DNA of 64,000 nt, from contig JAFIFE010000028.1 of the NCBI GenBank assembly GCA_020832185.1, positions 124,001 through 188,000 on the forward strand. Direction: 5' to 3'. Under the pieces are notes generated by a model. That model ran no database searches. It was given only the letters and a program-made list of their open reading frames with translations, and had not been told where the DNA came from. Origin of the DNA: Alkalibacterium sp. Its GTDB lineage: Bacteria; Bacillota; Bacilli; Lactobacillales; Carnobacteriaceae_A. The stretch's first letter is position 1. Each line of letters begins with the position of its first letter. Of this stretch, positions 45,012 to 53,861 are shown piece by piece. Position numbers and translations under genes: made by a program.

Positions 45012-45082
45012 ATGATAGAAGCAAGCTGAACGAACAGCGTCGGGACTATTCCTGACGTTACATATTGAGGGGAGATTAATTT

Positions 45083-46699
45083 ATGGGGGATTTAAACTTT
45101 AATACTGGACTGTTTCACTATGCATCCAGGAGAGAACTGGTTTACGGAAAAAAGGGGATGGTAGCCACTTCTCATCCGATAGCTGCACAAGTGGGGCTGG
45201 ATATCTTAAAAAAAGGCGGAAATGCTATTGATGCGGCAATCGCTACTGCTGCTACTTTGACTGTCGTCGAACCTGGTTCAAATGGAATCGGAGGCGACAG
45301 TTTTAGTATAATCTGGAAAGACGGTCAGCTTGAAGGGTTGAATGCAAGTGGTCCTTCTCCTGAAAGGCTCGATGCTGAAAAGTATCTTTCTAAGAAAGAG
45401 GCGTTCCCTACGTTTGGGATTAATGCAGCAACTGTTCCTGGAGTACCAGCAGGATGGGTGGCTTTAAATAAAAAACACGGCAAACTGTCGTTAGCAGAAG
45501 TGCTCGAACCTGCTGCTCAAATAGCAGAAGAAGGGTTTGTCATAACAGAAACGGTCGGTCAGGCATTTAAACGAACGTTCAACCGTTTTTCAAAGGAAAA
45601 AGAAACCCATCCGGAGCTGGAGTCCTGGTTTGAAGTGTTTGCACCAGATGGAAAACCAATGAAGCCAATGGATACACTTCAATTAAAAGGACATGCAAAA
45701 GGCCTGAGACTGATTGCCGAAACAAAAGGGGATGCCTTTTACAAAGGAGAAATTGCCAGGGCAATCGATGCGTTTTCCAAAACAAACAAGGGGTATTTAA
45801 GGTTTGAAGATCTGGAATCGTATGAACCTGAGTGGGTCGATCCAGTTTCCATCGATTACAAAGGCCATCAGGTATGGGAAATGCCTCCGAATGGTCAGGG
45901 AATCGTGACATTGATGGCGTTGAATACATTAAAACATCTTACATTAAAGGGAAAAGATCATCCTGAAACAGTGCATCAGCAGATCGAAGCGATGAAACTG
46001 GCGTTTGCTGATGGAAATCTGACTATATCAGATTCAGACACCATGAAAGTGCCTAGTAGCGATCTGTTATCTGACAGTTATGCTGAAATGAGAGCACACC
46101 TTATTGAGACCAGTGCTTTAGAAGCAGAACCAGGTATTCAAGATGCATCGGGGACTGTTTATCTGGCTACAGCGGATGCCGAAGGGAATATGGTGTCTTA
46201 TATTCAAAGCAACTATATGGGATTCGGTTCTGGAGCTGTGATTCCGGAATATGGAATCAGTATGAATAATCGGGCAGTCGGTTTTACACTTGAAGAGAAC
46301 CATGTCAATTGTTTAGCGCCAGGAAAACGCCCATTCAATACGATCATTCCTGGATTCATTACCAAAGACAACAAGCCTGTTGGTCCATTTGGAGTAATGG
46401 GTGGACACATGCAGCCTCAAGGACATTTACAGGTTATCCAGTCTATGCTTGATTTTAATTTAAATCCTCAGGATGCTCTGGATGCGCCTAGATGGCAATG
46501 GATCAAAGGGAAAAAAGTTTTAGTGGAACCGACAATGCCGCTTTCGATCATCACTGATTTAAAGAACAGAGGACATGAGATTGAAGTCGAACTGGAGAAA
46601 GGTCAGTTTGGAAGAGGGCAAATCATTTTAAGAACAGACAAAGACATCCTCGTAGGTGGAACAGAACCGCGAGGAGACGGAAGTATTGCAGTCTGGTAG
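45083..46699 (+). CDS. gamma-glutamyltransferase family Ntn-hydrolase (YwrD-like)
   Basis: 538 residues without signal peptide, so likely cytosolic, unlike the secreted GGTs. Family motifs: GMVATSHPIAAQVGLDIL, GGNAIDAAIA, EPGSNGIGGD, and the autoprocessing site with catalytic Thr358 in SGTVYLATAD. The C-terminal small subunit has PFGVMGGHMQPQGH. YwrD-like enzymes hydrolyse gamma-glutamyl compounds. GGGGAG before the ATG. Followed at 41 bases by a ROK kinase, then an SGNH hydrolase. Confidence 0.88.
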   Translation: MGDLNFNTGLFHYASRRELVYGKKGMVATSHPIAAQVGLDILKKGGNAIDAAIATAATLTVVEPGSNGIGGDSFSIIWKDGQLEGLNASGPSPERLDAEKYLSKKEAFPTFGINAATVPGVPAGWVALNKKHGKLSLAEVLEPAAQIAEEGFVITETVGQAFKRTFNRFSKEKETHPELESWFEVFAPDGKPMKPMDTLQLKGHAKGLRLIAETKGDAFYKGEIARAIDAFSKTNKGYLRFEDLESYEPEWVDPVSIDYKGHQVWEMPPNGQGIVTLMALNTLKHLTLKGKDHPETVHQQIEAMKLAFADGNLTISDSDTMKVPSSDLLSDSYAEMRAHLIETSALEAEPGIQDASGTVYLATADAEGNMVSYIQSNYMGFGSGAVIPEYGISMNNRAVGFTLEENHVNCLAPGKRPFNTIIPGFITKDNKPVGPFGVMGGHMQPQGHLQVIQSMLDFNLNPQDALDAPRWQWIKGKKVLVEPTMPLSIITDLKNRGHEIEVELEKGQFGRGQIILRTDKDILVGGTEPRGDGSIAVW

Positions 46700-46740
46700 G
46701 GTAAAAAAACGAGTAAATAAACGTGAAGGCGGAGAATGAC

Positions 46741-47619
46741 ATGTCTATATTAGCATTTGATATTGGAGGAACAACGGTCAAGTATGCGACGTGGTCAGAT
46801 GAGCAATTAGAAGATAAAGGGTTTTTTAAAACGCCGAAAACATGGGCGGAAATGAAAGAAAAATTGGTAGTCATAAAAGAAGAAGTCGAGGCGAAAACTG
46901 ACTTGGAAGGTGTCGCTTTTTCAGCCCCTGGAGCTGTCAACCAGCAGGCCAGACAAATCGAAGGGGTGAGTGCGGTAAGGTACTTGCATTTCTTTCCTAT
47001 ATATGATGAACTCGAGCAGCTATTCAATTTGCCTGTTTCATTTGAGAATGATGCGAACAGTGCGGGCTTGGCAGAAGTATGGAAAGGTGCCGCTAAGGCC
47101 AACGATAATGTCATCTTTGTTGTAGTCGGTACAGGTATTGGTGGAGCAGTCATCGTTGACAAAAAAGTTCAGCACGGCAAGCATTTATTCGGAGGAGAAT
47201 TTGGATTTATGCTTCTTAATGAAAAACAGACCTTTAGTGAGATCGGAACGGCTGTCGCTATGGCACGCCGTTATGCCAAACGAATGGGCCTGTCATCTGA
47301 GGATATTGACGGGAAGACCGTCTTTCAGTTAGCCAACCAGGGAGATGCTGTTGCACGGGAAGAAGTCGATACATTTTTCATGTACCTGACGATCGGACTT
47401 TATAATCTAGCTTATGCGTTTGATCCTGAGAAAATCGTTATTGGTGGGGGCGTATCCAGCATGGACGGAATACTGGATAGGATTTATCTGGAATTTGACG
47501 CGTTGTTTAACCGCGTAGAGCATACGCCATTCAGACCAGTCATCGAAACGTGTGAGTTTAAAAATGATGCCAACCTGATTGGTGCTGTCTATAATTTTAT
47601 TCAAGCAACTAAAGCTTAG
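46741..47619 (+). CDS. ROK family sugar kinase-like protein
   Basis: 292 residues from ATG 46741 behind GGCGGAG; a GTG at 46723 is in frame but before the site. Phosphate-1 motif FDIGGTTVK, catalytic ENDANSA, VVGTGIGGAVI and GGEFGF are present. The CXCGXXGC-type zinc site of many ROK kinases is missing. It starts directly at the ATPase domain, with no helix-turn-helix, so it is a kinase-type ROK and not a XylR/NagC repressor. Substrate unknown. Confidence 0.87.
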   Translation: MSILAFDIGGTTVKYATWSDEQLEDKGFFKTPKTWAEMKEKLVVIKEEVEAKTDLEGVAFSAPGAVNQQARQIEGVSAVRYLHFFPIYDELEQLFNLPVSFENDANSAGLAEVWKGAAKANDNVIFVVVGTGIGGAVIVDKKVQHGKHLFGGEFGFMLLNEKQTFSEIGTAVAMARRYAKRMGLSSEDIDGKTVFQLANQGDAVAREEVDTFFMYLTIGLYNLAYAFDPEKIVIGGGVSSMDGILDRIYLEFDALFNRVEHTPFRPVIETCEFKNDANLIGAVYNFIQATKA

Positions 47620-47645
47620 AGCGGTCTCTTTAAGGAGGAAAATGA

Positions 47646-48281
47646 ATGAAAATAAATAAAAACGATACACTGCTGTTTATTGGAGATAGTATAACAGATG
47701 CAGGGAGAGACCGAATGGAAGGGAATGATTTAGGAAAAGGATTTCCTTTGCTGATTGCCTCTCACCTCCAAACGGATCATCCAGATAAACGGCTGACGAT
47801 ATTGAATAGAGGGATCGGTGGAGACAGTCTGGGAGATTTGAAAGACCGATGGGAAAATGATTGTCTCATCATCAATCCTGATATTGTAACGATTCTCATA
47901 GGTGTGAACGATACCTGGAGGAATCAAAATGAGGGAAAAGAGTTAACAAAAGAAGAACTGGACGATTTTGAATCAGATTACCGATTTCTACTGAAATCTC
48001 TTCACCAGCGGACGGATGCAAGGGTTGTTTTAATGGAGCCCTTTGTTCTGCCTTTTCCTAAAGACCGTGTAAACTGGCGAGTGGATCTCGATCCAAGGAT
48101 TCAAATTGTTCGAAAAATGGCAAGAGAATACCAGACTGAGCTTATTCCATTAGATGGAATACTGAATGCATTAGGAATTAAAAATGGCTTCAGCTACTAT
48201 ACAGGAGATGACGGTGTTCATCCTACCCTAGCCGGTCATGGGGTCATTGCAGAATCCTGGTTAAAAGCTGTGATAGAATAA
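47646..48281 (+). CDS. SGNH/GDSL hydrolase
   Basis: 211 residues. Block I GDSITDAGR (nucleophile Ser), block II NRGIGGDS, block III GVNDTW, block V DGVHPTLAGH (Asp, His). No signal peptide. Its closeness to a xylanase and sugar importer suggests it may remove acetyl groups from imported xylo-oligosaccharides; this is inference from context. AAGGAGG before the ATG; last gene of a three-gene operon. Confidence 0.88.
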   Translation: MKINKNDTLLFIGDSITDAGRDRMEGNDLGKGFPLLIASHLQTDHPDKRLTILNRGIGGDSLGDLKDRWENDCLIINPDIVTILIGVNDTWRNQNEGKELTKEELDDFESDYRFLLKSLHQRTDARVVLMEPFVLPFPKDRVNWRVDLDPRIQIVRKMAREYQTELIPLDGILNALGIKNGFSYYTGDDGVHPTLAGHGVIAESWLKAVIE

Positions 48282-48288
48282 AAAAACA

Positions 48289-48317
48289 TTGCGCTTTCTC
48301 AAGCGATATGCTATTAT
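48289..48317 (+). promoter_or_regulatory. predicted promoter of the structured RNA
   Basis: TTGCGC (48289-48294), 17-base spacer, TATTAT (48312-48317), directly after the SGNH hydrolase stop. Confidence 0.5.
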
Positions 48318-48323
48318 TGTTCT

Positions 48324-48498
48324 TATGCGATGAGTCGAGTACTCCATTTTATTAAATGGAGACTTTTGCACGGTACAGATGCTATGCATCACAACGGGAA
48401 GTTGGTACCGGAGGAAAAATTGATGTGAACTTTTTTTCCTCGCTTGTATTCTTACAAGTTGCGGAAAAAAGCGTGGACATTCTGTCTGCGCTTTTTTT
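48324..48498 (+). ncRNA. unidentified structured RNA candidate, about 175 nt
   Basis: Stems visible by eye: CTCCATTT-tatt-AAATGGAG (48342-48361); a compact three-way junction closed by CGGTAC/GTACCG (48371-48376 with 48405-48410) that holds GATGC-tat-GCATC and CAAC-gggaa-GTTG; GAGGAAAAA paired with TTTTTCCTC (48411-48441); CTTGTA-ttct-TACAAG (48443-48458); and a terminator AAAAAAGCG...CGCTTTTTTT (48465-48498). Nearly every base is in a helix. I do not recognise the family; it does not match SRP, tmRNA, T-box, or the common riboswitches. It could be a free RNA or a leader of the xylanase gene. Confidence 0.55.
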
Positions 48499-48510
48499 GT
48501 ACCCAAATGA

Positions 48511-48592
48511 TCAGTTTGTTAGTTTTATAAATTAATGTTTAATTTATCAGAAATATAAGGTAAGATAGTACTCATATATGTAAGCGATAACA
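48511..48592 (+). promoter_or_regulatory. xylanase promoter with XylR-like operator and cre site
   Basis: Operator-like TCAGTTTGT-N7-ATAAATTAA (48511-48535), 15 of 18 arm positions equal to the XylR operator arms TTAGTTTGT and ACAAACTAA with the same spacing. Promoter TTTAAT (48538-48543), 17-base spacer, TAAGAT (48561-48566). Cre TGTAAGCGATAACA (48579-48592) matches the CcpA consensus fully and lies just after the start of transcription, a roadblock position. Confidence 0.65.
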
Positions 48593-48613
48593 ATTCTGGA
48601 AGGAGTCAGCCCA

Positions 48614-50914
48614 TTGAAACTGAAAAAAATAAAAAACAAACTGCTTTTACTAGTAATGGGAATGGTACTGAGTGCACCTTTATACGCTAATGCGGAAGAG
48701 GCGCTCGAATTAATGATTGGATTCGAAGAGGAAGAGATGTTTTTTGAGCCGCGTGGAGAAACTGAGCAGCTTGAACGGACCTCAGAGGACGCCTACACAG
48801 GGGACTATTCTTTGCTAGTGACTGAACGCAGTCAGCCATGGAATGGCCCGGCTGTTCGCATTGAAGAGCACGTGGACGTCTCAACAGAGTATTCTTTCTC
48901 AGTATGGGTCAAACTGATTGAAGAGGCGACTGTCGAACTTCAGTTATCTACTCAAATAGGTGACGGAGATAATGCGAGTTATCAGACGATCGATACTCAG
49001 TCAGTGTCATCTGACGAATGGGTCGAACTTGCAGGGACATACAGATATGATGCTATAGTAGATGATTTTGTCAGTATTTATATTGAAAGTCCAAATAGTG
49101 ATTCAGTTTCATTTAAAATCGATGACTTTTCAATGCAGTCTGCTGGATCAAGCAGTAATATTAGTATACAGACAGAGTTGACTCCACTGAAAGATATTTA
49201 CGAAGATTACTTTTTAATAGGCAATGCGGTTTCTTTGGCTGAGCTGGAAGGACAAAGATTAGAGTTGCTGAGACACCATCACAATCTAGTCACTGCAGAA
49301 AATGCAATGAAGCCAGAATATGCATATAATTCAAGCAGAGAATTCGATTTTACAGATCAGGATCGACTTGTGAACCGGATCAAAGAAGAAGGACTTGAAT
49401 TACACGGGCATGTTTTAGTGTGGCATCAGCAGTCTCCTGAGTGGCTGCATACCGAAGACGGTCAGTTATTATCAAGGGAAGAGGCCCTTGATAATATGTA
49501 CACTCATATTGAAGAAACGGTCCGCCACTATGGGGATGATGTTATTGCCTGGGAAGTGGTTAATGAAGCCATGAATGATAATCCAAGAGATCCAGAGATG
49601 TGGCGGGCGATGTTAAGACGCTCTGACTGGTTTGATGCCATAGGAGATGACTATCTGGAGTTAGCTTATTTGAAGACGAGAGAAGTACTGGATGAAAATG
49701 GGTGGGAAGATGTTAAACTTTATTATAATGATTACAACGATGACAATCAGAGTAAAGCAAGTGCCATATACTATATGGTGAAAGAAATAAACGAGAATTA
49801 CGCTGAAGATAATCCCGGAGAACTTCTGATCGATGGAATAGGGATGCAGGGTCATTATAACAGTGGCACAAATGTTGATTTTGTCCGTATGTCTATTGAA
49901 CGCTTCAGAGAACTCGGTGTCGAAATCGGAGTGACGGAATTAGATATCACAACAGCCAGTACGGGAGAATTGACTGAAGAAGAAGAAAAAAGTCAGGCTT
50001 TATTATATGCCCAGCTGTTCTCTTTATATAAAGAACATGCAGATATTATATCCCGAGTCACCTTCTGGGGATTAAATGATTCAACCAGCTGGAGAGCTGA
50101 AAGAAACCCACTCATTTTTGACCGTGATCTTTTAGCCAAAGAAGCCTATTATGCTGTAGCAAATCCGGAAGAGTATCTGGCACGAAACGATGGGTCGGAA
50201 GAAAGTGAAAAACGAGTCGGACAAGCGGGGTACGGGACGCCGCAATTAGGCGAAGAAATCGATGACATTTGGAGTACTGCAGAAGAGTTGGCTATTGACA
50301 GATACCAGCTAGCCTGGCAAGGAGCAAATGGGACAGGACGAGTACTCTGGGATGAAGAGAACCTTTATGTCATGGTCAATGTAGATGATGCGTCTATAGA
50401 TACGAGCAGTGAATTCCCCTGGGAGCAAGATTCTGTAGAGGTTTTCCTTGAGGAATCTTTTGAACAGTCTTCTACTTATGAAGAAGGGACAGGACAATAT
50501 AGAGTAAATGCGGAAGGTCAAGAAACATTTGGTGAAATGACTGATCACACATCAATAGAAACAGTTGTGACAGAAACACCTACCGGCTACACTGTTCAAT
50601 TTGCTATTCCCTGGGTCAACCACACCCCTCAGGAAGGGGGCAGAATCGGCTTTGATCTGCAGATAAATGATGCAGAATCTGGAAACCGTGAAAGTGTAGC
50701 TGTCTGGAATGATTTGTCCGGGCAGGGATTTCAGAATCCCTCTGTTTTCGGAGAGTTAGAACTGACTCGGGCAGATGACTCCTCCACTGAATCTGATTTT
50801 CTTGATTCAGAGAATGGAGAAGGCACAAATAGTCCATTAATTATTTTGGCTGGACTAATCATAGGATCTGCTGCAGCAGTTATATTAGTTATAATGAAGC
50901 GGAACAAAAAGTAG
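48614..50914 (+). CDS. cell-surface endo-1,4-beta-xylanase, GH10 with carbohydrate-binding modules
   Basis: 766 residues from TTG 48614 behind GGAAGGAG. Signal peptide (1-27, ANA cleavage-like), CBM4/9-like jelly roll (about 34-178), GH10 barrel (about 190-520) with acid/base Glu318 in WEVVNEAM and nucleophile Glu442 in GVTELDIT, CBM9-like module (about 545-718), an acidic Ser/Thr linker, and a C-terminal membrane segment (about 741-760) with KRNKK tail. No LPXTG is visible, so it is probably held by the membrane segment. It cuts xylan outside the cell into oligosaccharides for the importer encoded next. Confidence 0.93.
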   Translation: MKLKKIKNKLLLLVMGMVLSAPLYANAEEALELMIGFEEEEMFFEPRGETEQLERTSEDAYTGDYSLLVTERSQPWNGPAVRIEEHVDVSTEYSFSVWVKLIEEATVELQLSTQIGDGDNASYQTIDTQSVSSDEWVELAGTYRYDAIVDDFVSIYIESPNSDSVSFKIDDFSMQSAGSSSNISIQTELTPLKDIYEDYFLIGNAVSLAELEGQRLELLRHHHNLVTAENAMKPEYAYNSSREFDFTDQDRLVNRIKEEGLELHGHVLVWHQQSPEWLHTEDGQLLSREEALDNMYTHIEETVRHYGDDVIAWEVVNEAMNDNPRDPEMWRAMLRRSDWFDAIGDDYLELAYLKTREVLDENGWEDVKLYYNDYNDDNQSKASAIYYMVKEINENYAEDNPGELLIDGIGMQGHYNSGTNVDFVRMSIERFRELGVEIGVTELDITTASTGELTEEEEKSQALLYAQLFSLYKEHADIISRVTFWGLNDSTSWRAERNPLIFDRDLLAKEAYYAVANPEEYLARNDGSEESEKRVGQAGYGTPQLGEEIDDIWSTAEELAIDRYQLAWQGANGTGRVLWDEENLYVMVNVDDASIDTSSEFPWEQDSVEVFLEESFEQSSTYEEGTGQYRVNAEGQETFGEMTDHTSIETVVTETPTGYTVQFAIPWVNHTPQEGGRIGFDLQINDAESGNRESVAVWNDLSGQGFQNPSVFGELELTRADDSSTESDFLDSENGEGTNSPLIILAGLIIGSAAAVILVIMKRNKK

Positions 50915-50924
50915 TAATGAACAT

Positions 50925-50959
50925 GAGGAGGAGACCAGTCGTTTAGGTCTCTTCCTTTT
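50925..50959 (+). terminator. terminator after the xylanase gene
   Basis: GGAGGAGACC pairs with GGTCTCTTCC, followed by TTTTT. Confidence 0.75.
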
Positions 50960-51062
50960 TGTTAGTAAAAAATACAATTATTAATAACTCATTGCAGTTA
51001 GAGTGTGACCTGTCATTTATAAGTATTAAAGTAAGAAAAGAGTAATTATTTGAAAAAAACTA

Positions 51063-51166
51063 TTGCTTTTAGACTGAAATAAGCTTATTATATGCTTATA
51101 AGAAATATTAGTTTGTAGTCTAAACAAACTAATAAAAAATTTTACACCATAGTGTAAGCGTTTTAT
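51063..51166 (+). promoter_or_regulatory. importer promoter, XylR operator and cre site
   Basis: Promoter TTGCTT (51063-51068), 17-base spacer, TATTAT (51086-51091). Operator TATTAGTTTGT (51106-51116), 7-base gap, ACAAACTAATA (51124-51134): perfect 11-bp arms that contain the known XylR operator arms with the known spacing, right after the start of transcription. Cre-like TGTAAGCGTTTTAT (51153-51166), one mismatch. This is the layout of Bacillus xyl operons. Confidence 0.8.
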
Positions 51167-51334
51167 ATGCTGATTAAACAATCTCTATTCTGGAGGTGAC
51201 TGGATTTACTAAATCATAAAGGGGGCACAGAAGACTAAAATCAATCGATTATATAATGTAATTAAATATGTAAAGTCAGAGACAACAGGCATTTATTTTT
51301 ACTATTTTTCACTTCATATTTTTTTAAATTAGAA

Positions 51335-51348
51335 TGTAAGCGATTTTA
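51335..51348 (+). promoter_or_regulatory. second cre-like site in the importer leader
   Basis: TGTAAGCGATTTTA, one mismatch to the cre consensus, about 80 bases before the start codon. Confidence 0.45.
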
Positions 51349-51427
51349 TACAGAGCGGAAACAGCTCGATCAGCATAGATTAAGTATTTATACTAAAAAC
51401 TGATAATAAAAATGGAGGGTAAATCAA

Positions 51428-52813
51428 ATGATCAAAAAGAGAATTTTGTTAAGTTTAACTACATTGGCGGCTCTTACTTTAGTGGCATGTGGAAACGGTG
51501 ATACTGACACAACTGACACTGGTGATACTGGCGACACAACTGCAGACAACGGAGATACTGGTGAGAATGATGGCGAAGTATTAGAAACTGAAGATGGTGA
51601 AGAATTCGAAGCGCCAACAACAGGTGGAGCAGGAGTATTAGACGTCTGGACGTTTACTGATGAAGCTCAAACGATGATCAATGATTATTATCTAGAAGAA
51701 TTCTCAGATCTGGACTATGAAATCAATATTTCAATCGTTCCTACTGAAGAGTTTGAAACTCAGTTAGATCCAGTATTCAATACAGACAGTGCTCCGGATA
51801 TCATATTCGCAGAGCAGGCATTTGTTAAAAAATATGTTGAGTCAGGCATGCTTGTTGACTTAAGTCAGTATGACAGCTTGATGGACGGTGCAGAAAACAC
51901 ATTTGACTACGTTAGAGATATCGGTACTCAAGAAGATGGCACGTTCGTAATGAACTCTTGGCAGACTACACCGGGTGCATTTTTCTATCGCCAGGATCTG
52001 GCTAGTGAGCACTTAGGTATTGAGTCTCCTGAGGATATGCAGGAAGCTATCGGAAGCTGGGATGGATTCTTAGATACAGCACGTGAACTGAGAGATGCTA
52101 CTGATGGATCTGTCTACATGGTATCTGGACGTGGAGATTTAAGCCACCCTTACTATATGTCACGTGATCAGGGATGGGTTGTAGACAATCAGCTGATTAT
52201 TGATGACCAGATTTATGAATTAATGGAAACGGCCAGAACAATGGTTGAAGAAGGTTTAATGATGGATGCTGACCCACAAGGTGAAGAATACTTCGCCGGT
52301 ATGAATGGGGACGAAATCATGGGGTACAGCCTGCCAACATGGGGCATGCACTTCTGGTTGAAACCAAATGGCGATCAGACAGCCGGAAACTGGCGCATGG
52401 TAACTGGTCCAACTGCTTACTTCCGTGGAGGTACATGGATCGGCGTGACACAAACTTCAGACATGCAGGATGAAGCAGCTCACTTGATCGAATACTTGAC
52501 AACTAGTGAAGAATTCCTGACTAACTGGGCAGAAGATACTGGAGACGTTGTTTCTAATGAAGTTGTCGTAGATGCAGTTCGTGGAGACTACGAAGAAGAA
52601 TTCTTAGGCGGACAAAATCACTATGATGCGTTTGCTGAAGGCATTACAACTATCGACGGTGAAATCATTACTGAATTTGACCAAGGTATCCAGGGTGCAT
52701 TCGATGATCTGGCTCTAACTCCATATTCTAAAGGTGAAATGGAAATGGAAGAAGCACTGGATTCATTCAGAATGGAAGTTCAAAGTCTATACCCTAACTT
52801 ACAGGTAGATTAA
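51428..52813 (+). CDS. ABC sugar importer, substrate-binding lipoprotein
   Basis: 461 residues. Signal peptide with lipobox LVAC (Cys21), an Asp/Thr/Gly-rich low-complexity linker (GDTDTTDTGDTGDTTADNGDT region), then a family 1 solute-binding domain (SAPDIIFAEQAFVKKYVESG, EEAAHLIEYL-like end). It captures an oligosaccharide outside the membrane; the xylanase next door and XylR operator suggest xylo-oligosaccharides. GGAGGG before the ATG. The hairpin after its stop may raise its mRNA level over the permease genes. Confidence 0.9.
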   Translation: MIKKRILLSLTTLAALTLVACGNGDTDTTDTGDTGDTTADNGDTGENDGEVLETEDGEEFEAPTTGGAGVLDVWTFTDEAQTMINDYYLEEFSDLDYEINISIVPTEEFETQLDPVFNTDSAPDIIFAEQAFVKKYVESGMLVDLSQYDSLMDGAENTFDYVRDIGTQEDGTFVMNSWQTTPGAFFYRQDLASEHLGIESPEDMQEAIGSWDGFLDTARELRDATDGSVYMVSGRGDLSHPYYMSRDQGWVVDNQLIIDDQIYELMETARTMVEEGLMMDADPQGEEYFAGMNGDEIMGYSLPTWGMHFWLKPNGDQTAGNWRMVTGPTAYFRGGTWIGVTQTSDMQDEAAHLIEYLTTSEEFLTNWAEDTGDVVSNEVVVDAVRGDYEEEFLGGQNHYDAFAEGITTIDGEIITEFDQGIQGAFDDLALTPYSKGEMEMEEALDSFRMEVQSLYPNLQVD

Positions 52814-52825
52814 TTAGAATTATAA

Positions 52826-52889
52826 TGTAGCACAATGAAAGTGCAGTCGACCACTTGATATAAGTGCTCACTGCACTTTCTCCACTACA
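52826..52889 (+). other. intercistronic stem-loop without T-run
   Basis: TGTAG...CTACA encloses GAAAGTGCAGT (52837-52847) paired with ACTGCACTTTC (52870-52880) and an inner ACTT/AAGT stem. It lies between the binding protein and permease genes. Lacking a T-run, it probably protects the upstream mRNA or partly terminates. Confidence 0.7.
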
Positions 52890-52905
52890 TGGAAAGGAGT
52901 ATTTT

Positions 52906-53859
52906 ATGGCAACTACTACAACAACAGCTTCAGGAAAACAAAGACGCCTAGCCAAGCGAAGAAACCATGACAAATGGGGTTACGTGTTTATGGCGCCGTT
53001 TTTCATTTTTTTCCTGGCTTTTAACTTTTATCCAATGTTCTATACCATCTACTTATCTTTTACAGATTTGGCAGGCTGGGCAACAGAGGCAAATATGGTA
53101 GGTTTTCAGAACTTTATAAATATATGGAATAATCAATTGTTCAGACGTGCTGTAAGCAATACATTTATCCTTTGGATCGTTAACTTTATTCCACAAATTG
53201 TGTTAGCTTTCCTGCTGGCCTACTGGTTTACAAGCAGACGACTTAATCTGAAAGGGATAGGGTTTTTCAAGAGCTTATTCTATCTTCCAAATATTATAAC
53301 TGCCGCATCAGTAGCTGTAATATTCAGTTCGCTTTTCAGTTACCCTAGAGGACCGCTTAACTTATTTATGCTGAATTTAGGGGTAATCGACAGTCCGATA
53401 GACTTTTTCAGAAGTGTGATCATGACACGTCTGATCGTCTCATTCATCCAGTTCTGGATGTGGTATGGACAAACAACAATCGTCCTTCAGGCAGGGATTT
53501 TAAGTATTGATGAGAACCTGTTTGATGCGGCCCGAGTTGACGGAGCTACAGATTGGCAATCGTTTACTAAAATTACCATGCCTTTGATGAAACCTATCAC
53601 GCTCTATGTGCTGATTACTTCCCTCATTGGTGGCTTGCAGATGTTTGATATCCCTTACCTGTTAACGGGTGGAGGACCTCAACAGTCAGTAGAAACAATG
53701 ATTACATTTATCTACAAACAGGCCTTCCAGGGTGGAAGAAACTTAAACGTAGCTGCAACTGCATCAGTTGTTCTGCTTTTAATGACCACACTCTTCAGTC
53801 TCATAGTATTTAACAGTTTCCGCACAAGAGCCACTAAAACCAGGAAAGGAGTGAAATAG
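52906..53859 (+). CDS. ABC sugar importer permease 1
   Basis: 317 residues from ATG 52906 behind AAAGGAG. Six membrane segments, with a Thr-rich start (MATTTTTASGKQRR) and the EAA loop DAARVDGATDWQSFTKITMPLMKP (in part). MalF/UgpA type (CUT1 family). Forms the channel with the next gene product. No ATPase gene is in the operon, so a shared MsmX-like ATPase from elsewhere is expected. Confidence 0.92.
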   Translation: MATTTTTASGKQRRLAKRRNHDKWGYVFMAPFFIFFLAFNFYPMFYTIYLSFTDLAGWATEANMVGFQNFINIWNNQLFRRAVSNTFILWIVNFIPQIVLAFLLAYWFTSRRLNLKGIGFFKSLFYLPNIITAASVAVIFSSLFSYPRGPLNLFMLNLGVIDSPIDFFRSVIMTRLIVSFIQFWMWYGQTTIVLQAGILSIDENLFDAARVDGATDWQSFTKITMPLMKPITLYVLITSLIGGLQMFDIPYLLTGGGPQQSVETMITFIYKQAFQGGRNLNVAATASVVLLLMTTLFSLIVFNSFRTRATKTRKGVK

Positions 53860-53861
53860 CC

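Larger units (their letters stand above)
48282..48613. other. intergenic region with RNA candidate and xylanase control signals
   Basis: 332 bases with no protein gene. The first part is a candidate independent structured RNA (promoter 48289-48317, transcript about 48324-48498). The rest carries the xylanase operator, promoter and cre (48511-48592). Confidence 0.6.
50915..51427. other. 513-base regulatory gap before the sugar importer
   Basis: No gene. Contains the xylanase terminator (50925-50959), a promoter (51063-51091), a near-perfect XylR operator (51106-51134), a cre site (51153-51166) and a second cre-like site (51335-51348). The leader is about 330 bases long and AT-rich. Confidence 0.7.

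Noticed and set aside
46741-47619. ROK protein as the XylR repressor for the nearby operators
   Set aside because: It lacks the N-terminal helix-turn-helix of XylR/NagC repressors and begins directly with the kinase domain.
48371-48410. T-box leader (GGTACC-containing segment resembles GGTGGTACCGCG)
   Set aside because: No specifier stem, no AGGGTGG core and no aminoacyl-tRNA or amino acid gene downstream; the segment folds as a local three-way junction instead.
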